Source: Xiheicaenibacterium sp046351325 (GTDB lineage: Bacteria; Myxococcota_A; Polyangia; Polyangiales; Polyangiaceae). From it: 64,000 bases of DNA. This document shows positions 56,393 through 64,000 of the stretch, one piece after another. Every line of letters starts with the position of its first letter. Position 1 is the first letter of the stretch. The DNA lies in NCBI GenBank assembly GCA_046351325.1, contig JAXLYR010000017.1, positions 111,684-175,683 of the forward strand. The letters are read 5' to 3'. A program made the position numbers and the translations under genes. The notes below the pieces were generated by a model, which made no database searches, was not told the DNA's origin, and saw only the letters and a list, made by a program, of their open reading frames with translations.

Positions 56393-56421
56393 AGTCTAAA
56401 GTCATCTGATGACTATGTCAA
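56393..56421 (-). promoter_or_regulatory. Promoter of the FadR-type gene
   Basis: Minus-strand -35 TTGACA (56421-56416) and -10 TAGACT (56398-56393) with a 17-base spacer that contains the operator palindrome. The -35 is a full consensus match and the -10 matches four of six. It predicts initiation within about 5 bases of the TTG start codon. Confidence 0.6.
56400..56414. promoter_or_regulatory. Operator 1 of the FadR-type regulator
   Basis: AGTCATCTGATGACT is a perfect 7+7 palindrome around one central base. It fills the spacer of the regulator's own promoter, so a bound dimer would block RNA polymerase. Such short inverted repeats are the usual GntR/FadR operator form. Confidence 0.7.
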
Positions 56422-56452
56422 TCGGGTCTTGCCAAAATTCAATCGATGATTT

Positions 56453-56467
56453 AGTCATCTGACAACT
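56453..56467. promoter_or_regulatory. Operator 2 of the FadR-type regulator
   Basis: AGTCATCTGACAACT matches operator 1 at 13 of 15 positions and lies 53 bases away, about five helical turns, so both sites face the same side. It overlaps the possible -10 (TAGTCA, 56452-56457) of a plus-strand promoter with TTGCCA at 56429-56434, reading toward the lipoprotein gene at 56515. Confidence 0.6.
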
Positions 56468-56514
56468 TGCTGGGGCCGAGGTCGCCCCGTGCGCCATCGA
56501 AAGGGAGGTCTGTC

Positions 56515-56874
56515 ATGCGAGCTCTGTTGGGTTTTGCGGTGCTGTTCGTCGTCGGCGCGGCGGCGTGTGGGGAGACGGACTCCGAAGACACGAACGCCTC
56601 GAACGCGGACGACCCGGCCGTCGCGGCGTGCAACGACCTCTGCGACGCTCAACGAGCGGGGGAGGGCTGCACTGACGAGGTTGTCAGCAACTGCAAGGAC
56701 CTCTGCGGACTCATCGCCGGTCGGACGGGGGAGTGCGCTGACAGAACCGTCGAGGCCTATCAGTGTGAAGCCACGATGACCTGGAGTTGCTCACCCGGCT
56801 CGGACCTGGCCGTGTCGACCGACTCGCTCTGTGACGCCGAGCTCGACGCCAAGTCGGCGGCTTGTCACCGCTGA
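56515..56874 (+). CDS. Small Cys-rich lipoprotein
   Basis: 119 residues, ATG preceded by GGGAGG. The signal LGFAVLFVVGAAAC ends in a lipobox. The mature part has about ten cysteines in a regular pattern (AACNDLCDAQ, EGCTDEVVSNCKDLC, YQCEATMTWSC), typical of small disulfide-stabilised domains. Function unknown. It is divergent from the FadR-type regulator, with operators between them, so it is the most likely target of that regulator. Confidence 0.78.
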   Translation: MRALLGFAVLFVVGAAACGETDSEDTNASNADDPAVAACNDLCDAQRAGEGCTDEVVSNCKDLCGLIAGRTGECADRTVEAYQCEATMTWSCSPGSDLAVSTDSLCDAELDAKSAACHR

Positions 56875-56943
56875 GCGCGGCGGTCAGGTTTGCCTTACCC
56901 TCCGCGTCGTGGCGAGAACTCTCTCATCGCCCGCGGAGGACCT

Positions 56944-57654
56944 GTGAGCCACTCGGTCTCGAGCCATCTCTCGCTGTCGGTCGAGCGCTACGACACAGAG
57001 ATACGGCGCTTCGTCCCGCACTACGAGTTCGTCCTCGGCGCCGCGGCGCAGTTCGTCCGCGAGCACGCGGCGACACAGGACAGGCCCCGTGTCCTCGATT
57101 TGGGTGCTGGGACTGGCGCCCTCGCGCGGGCCATTCGAGGTGAGCTCCCCGCCGCCCGACTCACCCTCTTCGACGTCGACGACGCGATGCTCGCGGTGGC
57201 GCGGACTCGCTTCGGCGAGGGCGACGACGTCGAGCTCGTTCGCGGGGATTTCGGCGCAGCCGATTACCGGTTACCGCAGGCGGACATCGTCGTAGCGTCG
57301 CTCTCCTTGCACCACGTTCGCGTCGGCCCCGAGAAGGAGACCCTTTATCGCCGCGTGCTCGAGGCGCTCTCGCCTGGTGGCCTCTTCCTCAATGTCGACG
57401 CGATGCTGCCCGAGGACGGCCCAGTCGGGCGGTCCCTTCGAGCGGCGTGGGTCGAGCACCTCGTCCAGGGCGGCGACACACGAGAGGCCGCGCTCGCGCG
57501 ACTCGCCGATTGGGCCCACGAGGATCGCTATTTCCCAATCGTCGACGAGCTCGATTGGATGCGGCGAGCAGGCTTTGTCCACGTCGATGTGCTGATTCGA
57601 CGCGGGCCCCTCGCGAGCGTCGTCGCATACGCACCCGCCACTCCGACCAGCTAG
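56944..57654 (+). CDS. Class I SAM-dependent methyltransferase
   Basis: 236 residues from a GTG with GGAGG five bases upstream, which settles the start. Motif I is VLDLGAGTGALARAI, the post-I acid is in LTLFDVDDAML, motif II is LVRGDFGAADY, and DIVVASLSLHHV with SPGGLFLNVDAML completes the fold. It belongs to the small-molecule (UbiE/Tam-like) group; the C-terminus YFPIVDELDWMRRAGF with FVHVDVLIRRG is also typical. The acceptor is unknown. Confidence 0.9.
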   Translation: MSHSVSSHLSLSVERYDTEIRRFVPHYEFVLGAAAQFVREHAATQDRPRVLDLGAGTGALARAIRGELPAARLTLFDVDDAMLAVARTRFGEGDDVELVRGDFGAADYRLPQADIVVASLSLHHVRVGPEKETLYRRVLEALSPGGLFLNVDAMLPEDGPVGRSLRAAWVEHLVQGGDTREAALARLADWAHEDRYFPIVDELDWMRRAGFVHVDVLIRRGPLASVVAYAPATPTS

Positions 57655-57722
57655 TCCGGCGGAAACGAAGTTTCCACGCAAAGAAATGGGGGCCCGCGGA
57701 ACAAGGCGATGCCGTCGACGGA

Positions 57723-57764
57723 GAATTCGCGCCGCCGTCGCCCCGCCAGGGGCGGCGCGAATTC
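57723..57764. repeat. Long GC-rich palindrome
   Basis: GAATTCGCGCCGCC and GGCGGCGCGAATTC form a perfect 14-base inverted repeat around a 14-base loop that itself can fold (GCCCC-gcca-GGGGC). It lies between the methyltransferase stop and the start of the last operon. A strong terminator-like or regulatory hairpin is likely, though there is no T-tract. A smaller repeat, GGAAACgaaGTTTCC, sits at 57661-57675. Confidence 0.6.
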
Positions 57765-57802
57765 GTCAAGAGATGGCGGTTCCAGGGGGCTAAAGTCGAG
57801 GC

Positions 57803-58624
57803 GTGCTCCCGAGCGGTTTTCGCGCGGACGGCGCGCCGAAGCGCGGCAGAAAATGTACGGTCGTGTTCGGCGAGCTCGGCAATCGCCACGTCGTAGCGAA
57901 GTTCGTCACGCGGAGGAGCGAGCTCTGGAGTTGGTATCTCCGGCGCGAGATCGCGGTCTATCGAGCCTTGGCGGGGCACCCGATACCTGCGCCCGAGTTC
58001 GTCGTCGCTACGAGTGACACCCTTGTAACGAGCGAGGTCCCGGGCGAGCCTCTCGCGAAGCTGCGTCGACCGAACGCCGAGCTCTCTCCGGTCCTCCTCG
58101 AAGGCCTCTTGTCCCTGAGTCTCGAGGAGGTCGTCTTGCCGCTCGACGAAGCGCCGCCTGCGGCCGTGCGCAGGGCGATGCGCGCTCGCGTGCTCGAGGA
58201 TCCGACCGATCCACATTGGGTCCTCGAAGGCCTCGCTCGGTTGGGGCTCGATTCGGTCTTTTCGAGCGCGCTCTCGGCATATCCAGCCGTCGCGAAATGC
58301 CATGGCGACTTGCTGCTTCGGAATGTCGTCGCGCAGGGCGATCGCTTCGCGATCGTCGATTGGGAGTGCGCTGGGGTGTATCCGGCGGATTGGGATCGAG
58401 CGCTCTTGTGGACGCAGCTCGCCGCGCCGGGGCAAGTCGTCGTGGAGGCCAGGGTGCTCACGAGTCGTGAGCGATCCCGTGCTTTTCGTTCGCTGTGTGC
58501 GTTCGCGCTCGCGCGCGAGCGAGCCTTCTTACGGGTCTATCGAACACCCCCGGAGCACCCCGAGATGACCCGATTGAGCACCCGAATCGACGACCTCGCG
58601 GCCGCGCTGCGCTCCGAGCTATAG
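57803..58624 (+). CDS. APH-family (aminoglycoside phosphotransferase-fold) kinase
   Basis: 273 residues from a GTG. The catalytic Brenner-type motif is AKCHGDLLLRNVVAQ (HGD-x4-N) and the metal-binding motif is FAIVDWECAGVYPADWD. The N-lobe has HVVAKFVTRRSELWSWYL with a candidate ATP-binding Lys. APH-fold kinases phosphorylate sugars, choline, homoserine or antibiotics; nothing here identifies the substrate, and drug resistance should not be assumed. It begins the last operon, 13 bases before the NTPase gene. Confidence 0.85.
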   Translation: MLPSGFRADGAPKRGRKCTVVFGELGNRHVVAKFVTRRSELWSWYLRREIAVYRALAGHPIPAPEFVVATSDTLVTSEVPGEPLAKLRRPNAELSPVLLEGLLSLSLEEVVLPLDEAPPAAVRRAMRARVLEDPTDPHWVLEGLARLGLDSVFSSALSAYPAVAKCHGDLLLRNVVAQGDRFAIVDWECAGVYPADWDRALLWTQLAAPGQVVVEARVLTSRERSRAFRSLCAFALARERAFLRVYRTPPEHPEMTRLSTRIDDLAAALRSEL

Positions 58625-58636
58625 ACGCTCCGTTGG

Positions 58637-59695
58637 ATGACGTTCCCTCCTGAGCCCCAGTCCTTCCGCGGTCGCAATCGAGAGCTCGCGGCGCTCGTGC
58701 GGCTCGTCCGCGCGCAGCGACCCATGGCCCTCGCGCTCGTGGGCGGCGGAGGGAGCGGCAAGTCGACGCTCGCCTGCGCGCTCGGGCACGCGCTGCGACG
58801 CGAGCTCGAAAATCGGGTGTTCTGGGTCCGAATCGGCGCGTGGGATCGGCACACAGTCTTTCAGCTGCTCGCAGTGTCGCTGGAGATCGAACCGTCCGAG
58901 GACGTCGAGCGCGCGGTGAGGCGTTCGCTCGCCGCCGCTCCCAGCCTCGTCGTGCTCGACAATCACGAGAGCGACGCGACCACGGCAGCGCTGCTCGACG
59001 ATCTTCGCGAGCTCCCCGTGACGTGGATCATCACGGCGCGGCGCTGCTTGCTGAGCGGCGTGCAGATCCACCCGGTGACGCCTCCGCTCGTCGCGCTGCA
59101 CGCGTCGCCCTTCCCGAGCGTGGCCTCGCTCACGCGGCTCCTCCGATGGCACCCGGTCGCGCTCGATTTGGCTGACGCTCTTGTAAGCGCTGGCGTCCTC
59201 GAGGTGGGCGAGCTCGAGAAGCGTCTGAGGCGACGCGGCGTCGATCGGATCGTGCCGCTCGCCCACGAGGACGACGTCGTCGAGGTCCGCGCCATGGTGG
59301 AGGAGTCGATGCGCACCGTCTCGACCGTCGCGCGACGGATGCTCGCAGTCCTCGCGGGCATGCGCGGCGACGACATGGACGCGACGGCGCTCGCGGCCCT
59401 CGCGCGCGAGTCCGCAGCGAAGCCAGCGGCCCTCCAGCTCTTGCGCGCTCGCCGATTGATCCAAGAGCCTCGTCGCGATCGGTTCGCGCTCCACGCGACC
59501 GTACGTCACGCGGTCCGCGCGCGGCTCCGCGTCGACGAAGACGCGATCGCACTGTATTACCTGCGTCGCCTCGAGGACGACCCGCGCAGTCGCGAGAACG
59601 AGGAGACGCATCTCTTCGGTTTGATGGATTGGGCACAAGAGCGCGGCGAGCTCGACCTCATCTTGCGGGTGCACGCGCTCACGAGCCGATTCTGA
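58637..59695 (+). CDS. Short STAND-type NTPase
   Basis: 352 residues. The start SFRGRNRELAALVRLV matches the FxGRxxEL lead of STAND (NB-ARC/NACHT-like) NTPases. Walker A is VGGGGSGKSTLACALG, and Walker B/hhDN is SLVVLDNHES. TWIITARRC is the sensor-1-like strand, and RWHPVALDLADALV the GLPL-like motif. A winged-helix-like region (VEESMRTVSTVARRM, FALHATVRHAVRARL) ends the protein. No C-terminal repeat sensor follows, unlike typical 700-1500-residue members. The neighbours encode repeat proteins that could supply it in trans. Confidence 0.85.
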   Translation: MTFPPEPQSFRGRNRELAALVRLVRAQRPMALALVGGGGSGKSTLACALGHALRRELENRVFWVRIGAWDRHTVFQLLAVSLEIEPSEDVERAVRRSLAAAPSLVVLDNHESDATTAALLDDLRELPVTWIITARRCLLSGVQIHPVTPPLVALHASPFPSVASLTRLLRWHPVALDLADALVSAGVLEVGELEKRLRRRGVDRIVPLAHEDDVVEVRAMVEESMRTVSTVARRMLAVLAGMRGDDMDATALAALARESAAKPAALQLLRARRLIQEPRRDRFALHATVRHAVRARLRVDEDAIALYYLRRLEDDPRSRENEETHLFGLMDWAQERGELDLILRVHALTSRF

Positions 59696-59746
59696 GTCGC
59701 GGCCCGTTGCACCGGGGGAGCTTTCTGCTCCATCCTTGCGTCGCCC

Positions 59747-60877
59747 ATGCGTCGGCTCGAGAACGAAGACGAGGAGAAGTTCTTCGAGGCCTGGATCAAG
59801 GACGGAGTCGTCTTCTGTTATCGCTACGGGAAGATTGGCTCGAACGGCCACGTCAAGCTGAAGAAGCTGAAGTCTCCCGCGGAGGCTGAGGCCGAGCTCG
59901 CGAAGTGGGTCGAGCAGAAGATCGCCGAGGGATTCTCCGATCCGAACGCGGAGGAAGAGCCCGAGGAAGAAGAGGCCGAAGAAGAACCGGCCGAGGAAGA
60001 AGCCGCCGACGAGGAGTCGGATGAGGCCGACGAGGAGAGCGACGGCGACGAAGAGTCGGAGAGCGACGGCGACGACGACGGCGACGAGGAGAGCGACGGC
60101 GACGACGGCGACGAGGAGAGCGACGACGGCGACGACGAAGAGTCGGAGAGCGACGACGATGAGAGCGACGACGGCGACGACGACGATGATGAAGACGATG
60201 AGCCGCGCGGTGGACGAGGGCGCGGTGGGCGTCTCGTGGTGTTGCCCCCGCCGGTCGTACCCGCGGGGCCGGTAAAGCCGACGCTCCCGCGGCGATTCTC
60301 GCAGCCGAATTCGCAGCCCGTTGCACCAGCAGTGGCGCGCGCGGTGAGCGCGCTCGAGGAGCTCGGTGGCAGCGTCGGCGCTCGCAGCTGGAAGGTCGAG
60401 CGAGCGGCGAAGCGAGCGCGACGCGCACTCGCGGAGCTCGGTGGTTTGGACGTCGCGTCGAACGCACAGCTCTCCGCTGCGTTCGACGCAGCGATGAACA
60501 AGGTGATCGCTCCGAAGAAGCGACTCTCGCTCGAGGACGCGATGATGGTGCTCTCCGTCGCCGACGCGGCAACGTTCGCGCGGACCGTGAAACGCTGGCG
60601 ATCGAAGATGCTCGACGCGCCGTCTTCGGTGGGCATCGGCCTGCTCGGCGCGACGCTCGACGCCGTCGGCGACCCCGAGGTCGCGATCCACGTGGGCGGG
60701 GCGCTCGTGAACCGAAAGCTCGACGCGGCTCAGTTTCGGCGATGGTTCGCCAAGCTCCGCCCCTTCTTGGAGGAGGCGCTCGCGAAGAAGAAGTCCGATC
60801 TCTCGAAGTTCGCGGCCTCGCTCAAGCCGGGTAAGGACGCGCTCGCGGCCGCGCGCATCAGCGAGGTGAAGGCATGA
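59747..60877 (+). CDS. WGR-domain protein with long acidic tract
   Basis: 376 residues. Residues 1-70 are a WGR domain (KFFEAWIKDGVVFCYRYGKI, then GSNGHVKLKKLKSPAEAEAE), with the W and G-R/G-K positions shifted to YGKIG. WGR modules bind nucleic-acid ends in PARP and are common in bacterial conflict and molybdate-regulator proteins. Residues about 68-155 are a Glu/Asp/Ser tract, coded by imperfect GACGAGGAGAGCGACGG-like units. The C-terminal 200 residues are helical (RAVSALEELGGSVGARSW, KRLSLEDAMMVLSVADAA). Its stop overlaps the next start as ATGA. Confidence 0.85.
   Translation: MRRLENEDEEKFFEAWIKDGVVFCYRYGKIGSNGHVKLKKLKSPAEAEAELAKWVEQKIAEGFSDPNAEEEPEEEEAEEEPAEEEAADEESDEADEESDGDEESESDGDDDGDEESDGDDGDEESDDGDDEESESDDDESDDGDDDDDEDDEPRGGRGRGGRLVVLPPPVVPAGPVKPTLPRRFSQPNSQPVAPAVARAVSALEELGGSVGARSWKVERAAKRARRALAELGGLDVASNAQLSAAFDAAMNKVIAPKKRLSLEDAMMVLSVADAATFARTVKRWRSKMLDAPSSVGIGLLGATLDAVGDPEVAIHVGGALVNRKLDAAQFRRWFAKLRPFLEEALAKKKSDLSKFAASLKPGKDALAAARISEVKA
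59945..60205. repeat. Low-complexity acidic coding tract
   Basis: Tandem, imperfect units of GAG/GAC/AGC codons encode about 85 residues, almost all Glu, Asp, Ser and Ala. It is in frame within the WGR gene and likely varies in length by slippage. Confidence 0.75.
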
Positions 60878-63606
60878 CGTCTCGACCGATCGAGCTCGCG
60901 GATCTCGAGCGCTTGGCCGACAGCGAGGCTCCGCGCCTCGTCGACGCGATCACGGCCTTCGTCGAAGAAGACGAAGCCGAGCGCACCGAGCCGCTGCCGC
61001 CGAACGCGATCACACTCGATGGCCTGCGCAGCGCGCTCCGCGTCGCGCGCAAACAATTTGGTAAGCGTCAGCGCCAAGCCAAGGCTCACGAGGCTTGGCA
61101 GCGATATTTGGGGCAGCCGCGTGAGCTCCTCGCGCCGCAGCTCGCCGTCGCTGAGCTCATCGTCGCGCTCTACGACAAGCGAACCGCAGCTTCGCGCGCG
61201 GCCCTCCTCGAGATCGCTCGCGAGGCGCCGCTCGCGTTCGGGATTTGGGGTGGGCTCAAGCGCGTCTTCAAGCGCGCCGAGGCCGACTTGGACGCCGAGG
61301 TCTGGGGTGTGCTCGCAGCGCGGTTCGACGCCGCCGCGAACCGTGGCAGCTCGGACGACGTCGGGCGCGGCACGCTCATCTATCTCGCGCGCCGCGCGGC
61401 TCGGTTCCTCCGCTACTTGGGCAAGGCCTCGCCCGAGCTCTATCCGCGGTTCGCAGTCGAGGTCCTCCGCAGCTTCCCGAGCGACGCTCCCTATTGCTCG
61501 ATCCCGACGGCGCTCCTCGTCCCGCGCAGCAAGAAGTGGGGGGCGCCCGTCACGCTCGCGAAATCGAAGAAGTTCCGCGCGCCGTATTTGGAGGCGTGGA
61601 AGCGCAGCCCCGATCCGCTGCTGTTGCTGCTCGAGACGGGGAACATGGAGCGCGCCGTGCAGTTCGCGACGCTCGGCCTGCAAGAGCTCTTCCCGGACAT
61701 CGGCGCGAAGCTCCCCGTGAGCTGGCTCGCGCGGCTCGCGGATCGGCCTGTCGGCGCGACCCACGAGTTCTTCATCCGCACGCTGGAGGCCTCACCCGAG
61801 TACCACCAGTCCAAGCTCGCGGCCCTCGGGCTGAAGGACGCGGTGGTGAAGCTCCTCGCTTCGCCCAACGATCGCGCCCGCAAATACGCCATCGAATATG
61901 CGCGCGGCCACGCCGCGGACATGCCGGCCGCCGAGCTCCTCGCGTTCCTCGAGAAGGCGAAGAATCACCGCGACACGACGGCTTTCCTCGTGTCCCTCGT
62001 CACTGCGCGTCCGCCTCGCGCCTTGGGAGCGCGCGTGCTCGGGCAGTTGTTGCAGTTCAACTCGGCCGTCAAATGGGCGAAGAGCGCGCTCGACAACGAT
62101 ATCGAGGACGCTGCGATCGACGACGATTTCCTCGTCGACATGCTCTTCGAGGACGACGGCGGTGGCTCCGATTGGGCGCGCGCGTGGCTCGAACGCAAGC
62201 GCAAGCCCTCGACGACGCAGGCTCAGCAGGGGCGCGACATCCCCGCAGCGTTCTTCATGCGCGTCCTCGACGACCCGCGCATGGTGGCCGACTACACCGA
62301 CCTGGATGACTTCGCGCTGAAGCACCTCCAGCGATATCCGATCGAGAGCATCCCTGGGGATTGGCTCCTCGGCGCGCTCGCGCGCGACGACATCGGCGAG
62401 CGTGTCTCCGACTGGCTCGCGGACGGCAACGCGCTCCCGAAGAGCATCGACAAGGAGCGCCTCAAGGGGCTCGTGTTCGACGCCGACAAGCGAGGCGTCG
62501 CGTTCGCGCTCCTCGGCAACCCGAAGCTCGTGCCTCCGGAGGAGGTCGGCGTCGGCTGGCTGCTCGCGCTCGCTCGCCGGGCCGATCCGGCGCTTCACGA
62601 GTGGGCCCATCGCTACCTCCTCCAGAACGTGAAGCCGGCGCAGTTCTCCGAGGGCAAGCCTGACGCCGACAGCGGAGCAGCGCGCCTGTTTGCGCTCGCG
62701 TCGGGAGCGAAGGAGCCCGATCCGATCCGTCAGTTCGCGCAGGCCTACCTCCGCTGTCACCACCCGAAGATCGGCAGACAGCAACCGGAGAGCGGACAGT
62801 TTGGGGTCAAACCATCTCTGGCGCGGACGCATTTCACCGAGGCTCGCGTGTGGCCCTGCCTGCGCGACGAGCGCCCCGACGTCCGCAAGTTCGGTGTCAC
62901 CATCGCGCGCGTCGAGCTGCGGCAGTGGGGCGCGCAGGCGCGCGTCTACGAGCTCGCGGACTCGAGCGCGAAGGAGGTCCGCAACCTCGCCTACGAGGCC
63001 ATCGTCCAAGCGGGCCAGCCGCACGCGGACCCCGACCTCGCGTTGACGTTGGACGAGCTCGACGCGGCGCAGATCTTCTCGATGACGGAGAGCCGCATTC
63101 GCTCGTCGCGCGATGTCGCGATGGACATGATCCGCGTGCACTACGCACGCATCGGTGGCGCAGAGCGACTCGGCTGGCTGATGCAGAGCGCGGACGCCGA
63201 GGTGCGGCTCTTCGCGGTGAGGCTCCTCTGGGAGAAGCACCGGCCGCGCGGACTGCCCTCGACGTGGAAGCCGCCGCAAGGAGCGCTCGACGACGCCGGT
63301 CCCTTCCACGACGCCGAGGCCCTCCGCGCCGTGCTTCGCAGGCTCCTCTTCATGACCCCTCCGTCCCGCTCCAACGAGAAGCTCGACGAGAAGCGCTCGA
63401 AGAAGGTCTCGGCGAGCGTCACCAAGCGCCGCATCGTCGAGCTCGTTCGTGACCTCGGCCTTCGGGATCCGAGCTTCGCGGCGCTCGCGATGCCGGTCCT
63501 CGGCGAGTTCACCGGCTCGGTCGCGAAGGGTGAGTGGCAAGCGTGCCTCGCGGCGCTCGTCGCGCTCCGCAGCGCGCACGGCCTCGCGATCGAGGAGGTC
63601 GTCTGA
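60874..63606 (+). CDS. Large helical-repeat protein of unknown function
   Basis: 910 residues, starting inside the stop of the WGR gene (ATGA), so translation is coupled. It is helical throughout, with HEAT/ARM-like pairs: VLAARFDAAANRGSSDDVGR, LGLKDAVVKLLASPNDRARK, and PDVRKFGVTIARVELRQWG. The C-terminal part, SADAEVRLFAVRLLWEKHR, has the clearest repeat. HEAT-like proteins form solenoid scaffolds for protein or nucleic acid. No catalytic motif is visible. The stop overlaps the following start as TGATG. Confidence 0.8.
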   Translation: MTSRPIELADLERLADSEAPRLVDAITAFVEEDEAERTEPLPPNAITLDGLRSALRVARKQFGKRQRQAKAHEAWQRYLGQPRELLAPQLAVAELIVALYDKRTAASRAALLEIAREAPLAFGIWGGLKRVFKRAEADLDAEVWGVLAARFDAAANRGSSDDVGRGTLIYLARRAARFLRYLGKASPELYPRFAVEVLRSFPSDAPYCSIPTALLVPRSKKWGAPVTLAKSKKFRAPYLEAWKRSPDPLLLLLETGNMERAVQFATLGLQELFPDIGAKLPVSWLARLADRPVGATHEFFIRTLEASPEYHQSKLAALGLKDAVVKLLASPNDRARKYAIEYARGHAADMPAAELLAFLEKAKNHRDTTAFLVSLVTARPPRALGARVLGQLLQFNSAVKWAKSALDNDIEDAAIDDDFLVDMLFEDDGGGSDWARAWLERKRKPSTTQAQQGRDIPAAFFMRVLDDPRMVADYTDLDDFALKHLQRYPIESIPGDWLLGALARDDIGERVSDWLADGNALPKSIDKERLKGLVFDADKRGVAFALLGNPKLVPPEEVGVGWLLALARRADPALHEWAHRYLLQNVKPAQFSEGKPDADSGAARLFALASGAKEPDPIRQFAQAYLRCHHPKIGRQQPESGQFGVKPSLARTHFTEARVWPCLRDERPDVRKFGVTIARVELRQWGAQARVYELADSSAKEVRNLAYEAIVQAGQPHADPDLALTLDELDAAQIFSMTESRIRSSRDVAMDMIRVHYARIGGAERLGWLMQSADAEVRLFAVRLLWEKHRPRGLPSTWKPPQGALDDAGPFHDAEALRAVLRRLLFMTPPSRSNEKLDEKRSKKVSASVTKRRIVELVRDLGLRDPSFAALAMPVLGEFTGSVAKGEWQACLAALVALRSAHGLAIEEVV

Positions 63607-64000
63607 TGCCGCTGCCGATCGGCCACCTGGAGAAGGTCCGCGCGCTCGCGATCTGTGATCGTGTGCTCGCCGTAGGCGGCGTGCGCGCGGGCTCGCGGAG
63701 CTCGCTGTCGCTCTACGATTTCGTCGGAGAGAAGCCGCTCGCGAGCATCGAGTTGCCCGCGCACGTGCTCGGCTTGGTCGCGGACAAGGCCGGCGTGATC
63801 GCGGCGTGCTCGGACGGCGCGCTCCGTTGGTTCGCGCTCCCGGGCGGCGCCGCGGAGCGCGAGGTCGCCGCGCACGACGGGGCGATCAACGCGGTCGCTC
63901 TCTTCGGCCAGGTGCTCGTTACGGCGGGGCAAGACGGCATCGTGCGCACGTTCTCGCGCGCCGACGGATCAGCGCTTCGTTCTTTTACGGTGTCATCGCG
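63606..64000 (+). CDS. WD40-like protein, C-terminal end outside window
   Basis: The first 131 codons are present and the frame is open at the edge. Translation overlaps the previous stop (TGATG). The visible part has beta-propeller character: KVRALAICDRVLAVGGVRAG, VLGLVADKAGVIAACSDGAL, then AHDGAINAVALFGQVLVTAG and QDGIVRTFSRADGSALRSF, the last two close to the WD40 pattern of GH...D-x5-W/F. More blades are expected beyond the window. Confidence 0.8.
   Translation, partial: MPLPIGHLEKVRALAICDRVLAVGGVRAGSRSSLSLYDFVGEKPLASIELPAHVLGLVADKAGVIAACSDGALRWFALPGGAAEREVAAHDGAINAVALFGQVLVTAGQDGIVRTFSRADGSALRSFTVSS

Noticed and set aside
58619..60691. 690-codon minus-strand open frame with Val/Leu-rich stretches under the NTPase and WGR genes
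   Set aside because: Its hydrophobic Val/Ala stretch is the antisense of the GAC/GAG acidic tract; no ribosome site or similarity.

Overview
High-GC window (roughly two thirds G+C) from what looks like a predatory, social delta-proteobacterium of the Myxococcota, most likely a Polyangia-type myxobacterium. The evidence is indirect but consistent: an AgmX/PglI-type protein plus a smaller relative, a membrane-anchored Hanks-type Ser/Thr kinase with a DWG loop, a stand-alone GspE/PilB ATPase, a fungal-type (GH75) chitosanase, a deoxyhypusine-synthase-like enzyme, and more than a dozen lipoproteins, several with long Gly/Ser/Thr linkers of the STGG/GGxGG kind. Genes are densely packed, starts are often GTG or TTG, and no gene-free gap exceeds about 220 bases. 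I found no rRNA, tRNA, CRISPR array, insertion sequence, integrase or phage gene.

Layout. 0-5 kb: envelope genes (lipoprotein cut by the window edge, DUF255 thioredoxin-fold lipoprotein, YkuD L,D-transpeptidase) and a receptor-like Ser/Thr kinase. 5-9.4 kb: HAD phosphatase, KAS-III-like condensing enzyme, a large lipoprotein and a TPR membrane protein. 9.5-15.9 kb: PhnD-like binding protein, a TPR-like protein and an MMPL/RND exporter in a row, then a bifunctional homocysteine methyltransferase/methylene-THF reductase. 15.9-26.3 kb: deoxyhypusine-synthase-like enzyme, an ECF sigma factor translationally coupled to a membrane protein, an EamA exporter, a patatin, a DsbA-fold isomerase, an ADP-ribosylglycohydrolase and small lipoproteins. 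26.5-30.1 kb: a two-gene beta-oxidation operon (fadN-type multienzyme and thiolase). 30-45 kb: more lipoproteins, a GT-C glycosyltransferase, ArsC/Spx-like and rhodanese proteins, a PHM-like copper protein, a papain-like protease, a class C beta-lactamase-like hydrolase, a GH39-like glycosidase, a hybrid histidine kinase and an AgmX-like protein. 45-56.5 kb: a large methyltransferase with an unassigned N-terminal region, a DUF4139 protein, GspE with a downstream unknown, a GH75 chitosanase, an alpha/beta hydrolase whose nucleophile elbow carries Cys instead of Ser, and a FadR-type regulator with a clear operator/promoter arrangement. 57.8-64 kb: one tightly packed transcription unit of an APH-fold kinase, a short STAND-type NTPase, a WGR-domain protein with a very acidic tract, a large repeat-rich protein and a WD40-like protein running off the right edge.

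The most promising candidate for an undescribed system is this last cluster. Its NTPase has STAND-like core motifs but no room for the usual C-terminal repeat sensor, and the genes after it encode repeat-type scaffolds and a WGR protein as separate, translationally coupled cistrons. Other strong observations are a dispersed 45-bp hairpin repeat with a compensatory stem change (two good copies, one weak), a FadR-family operator lying exactly between predicted -35 and -10 boxes with a second copy 53 bp away, and the Ser-to-Cys elbow in the secreted hydrolase.
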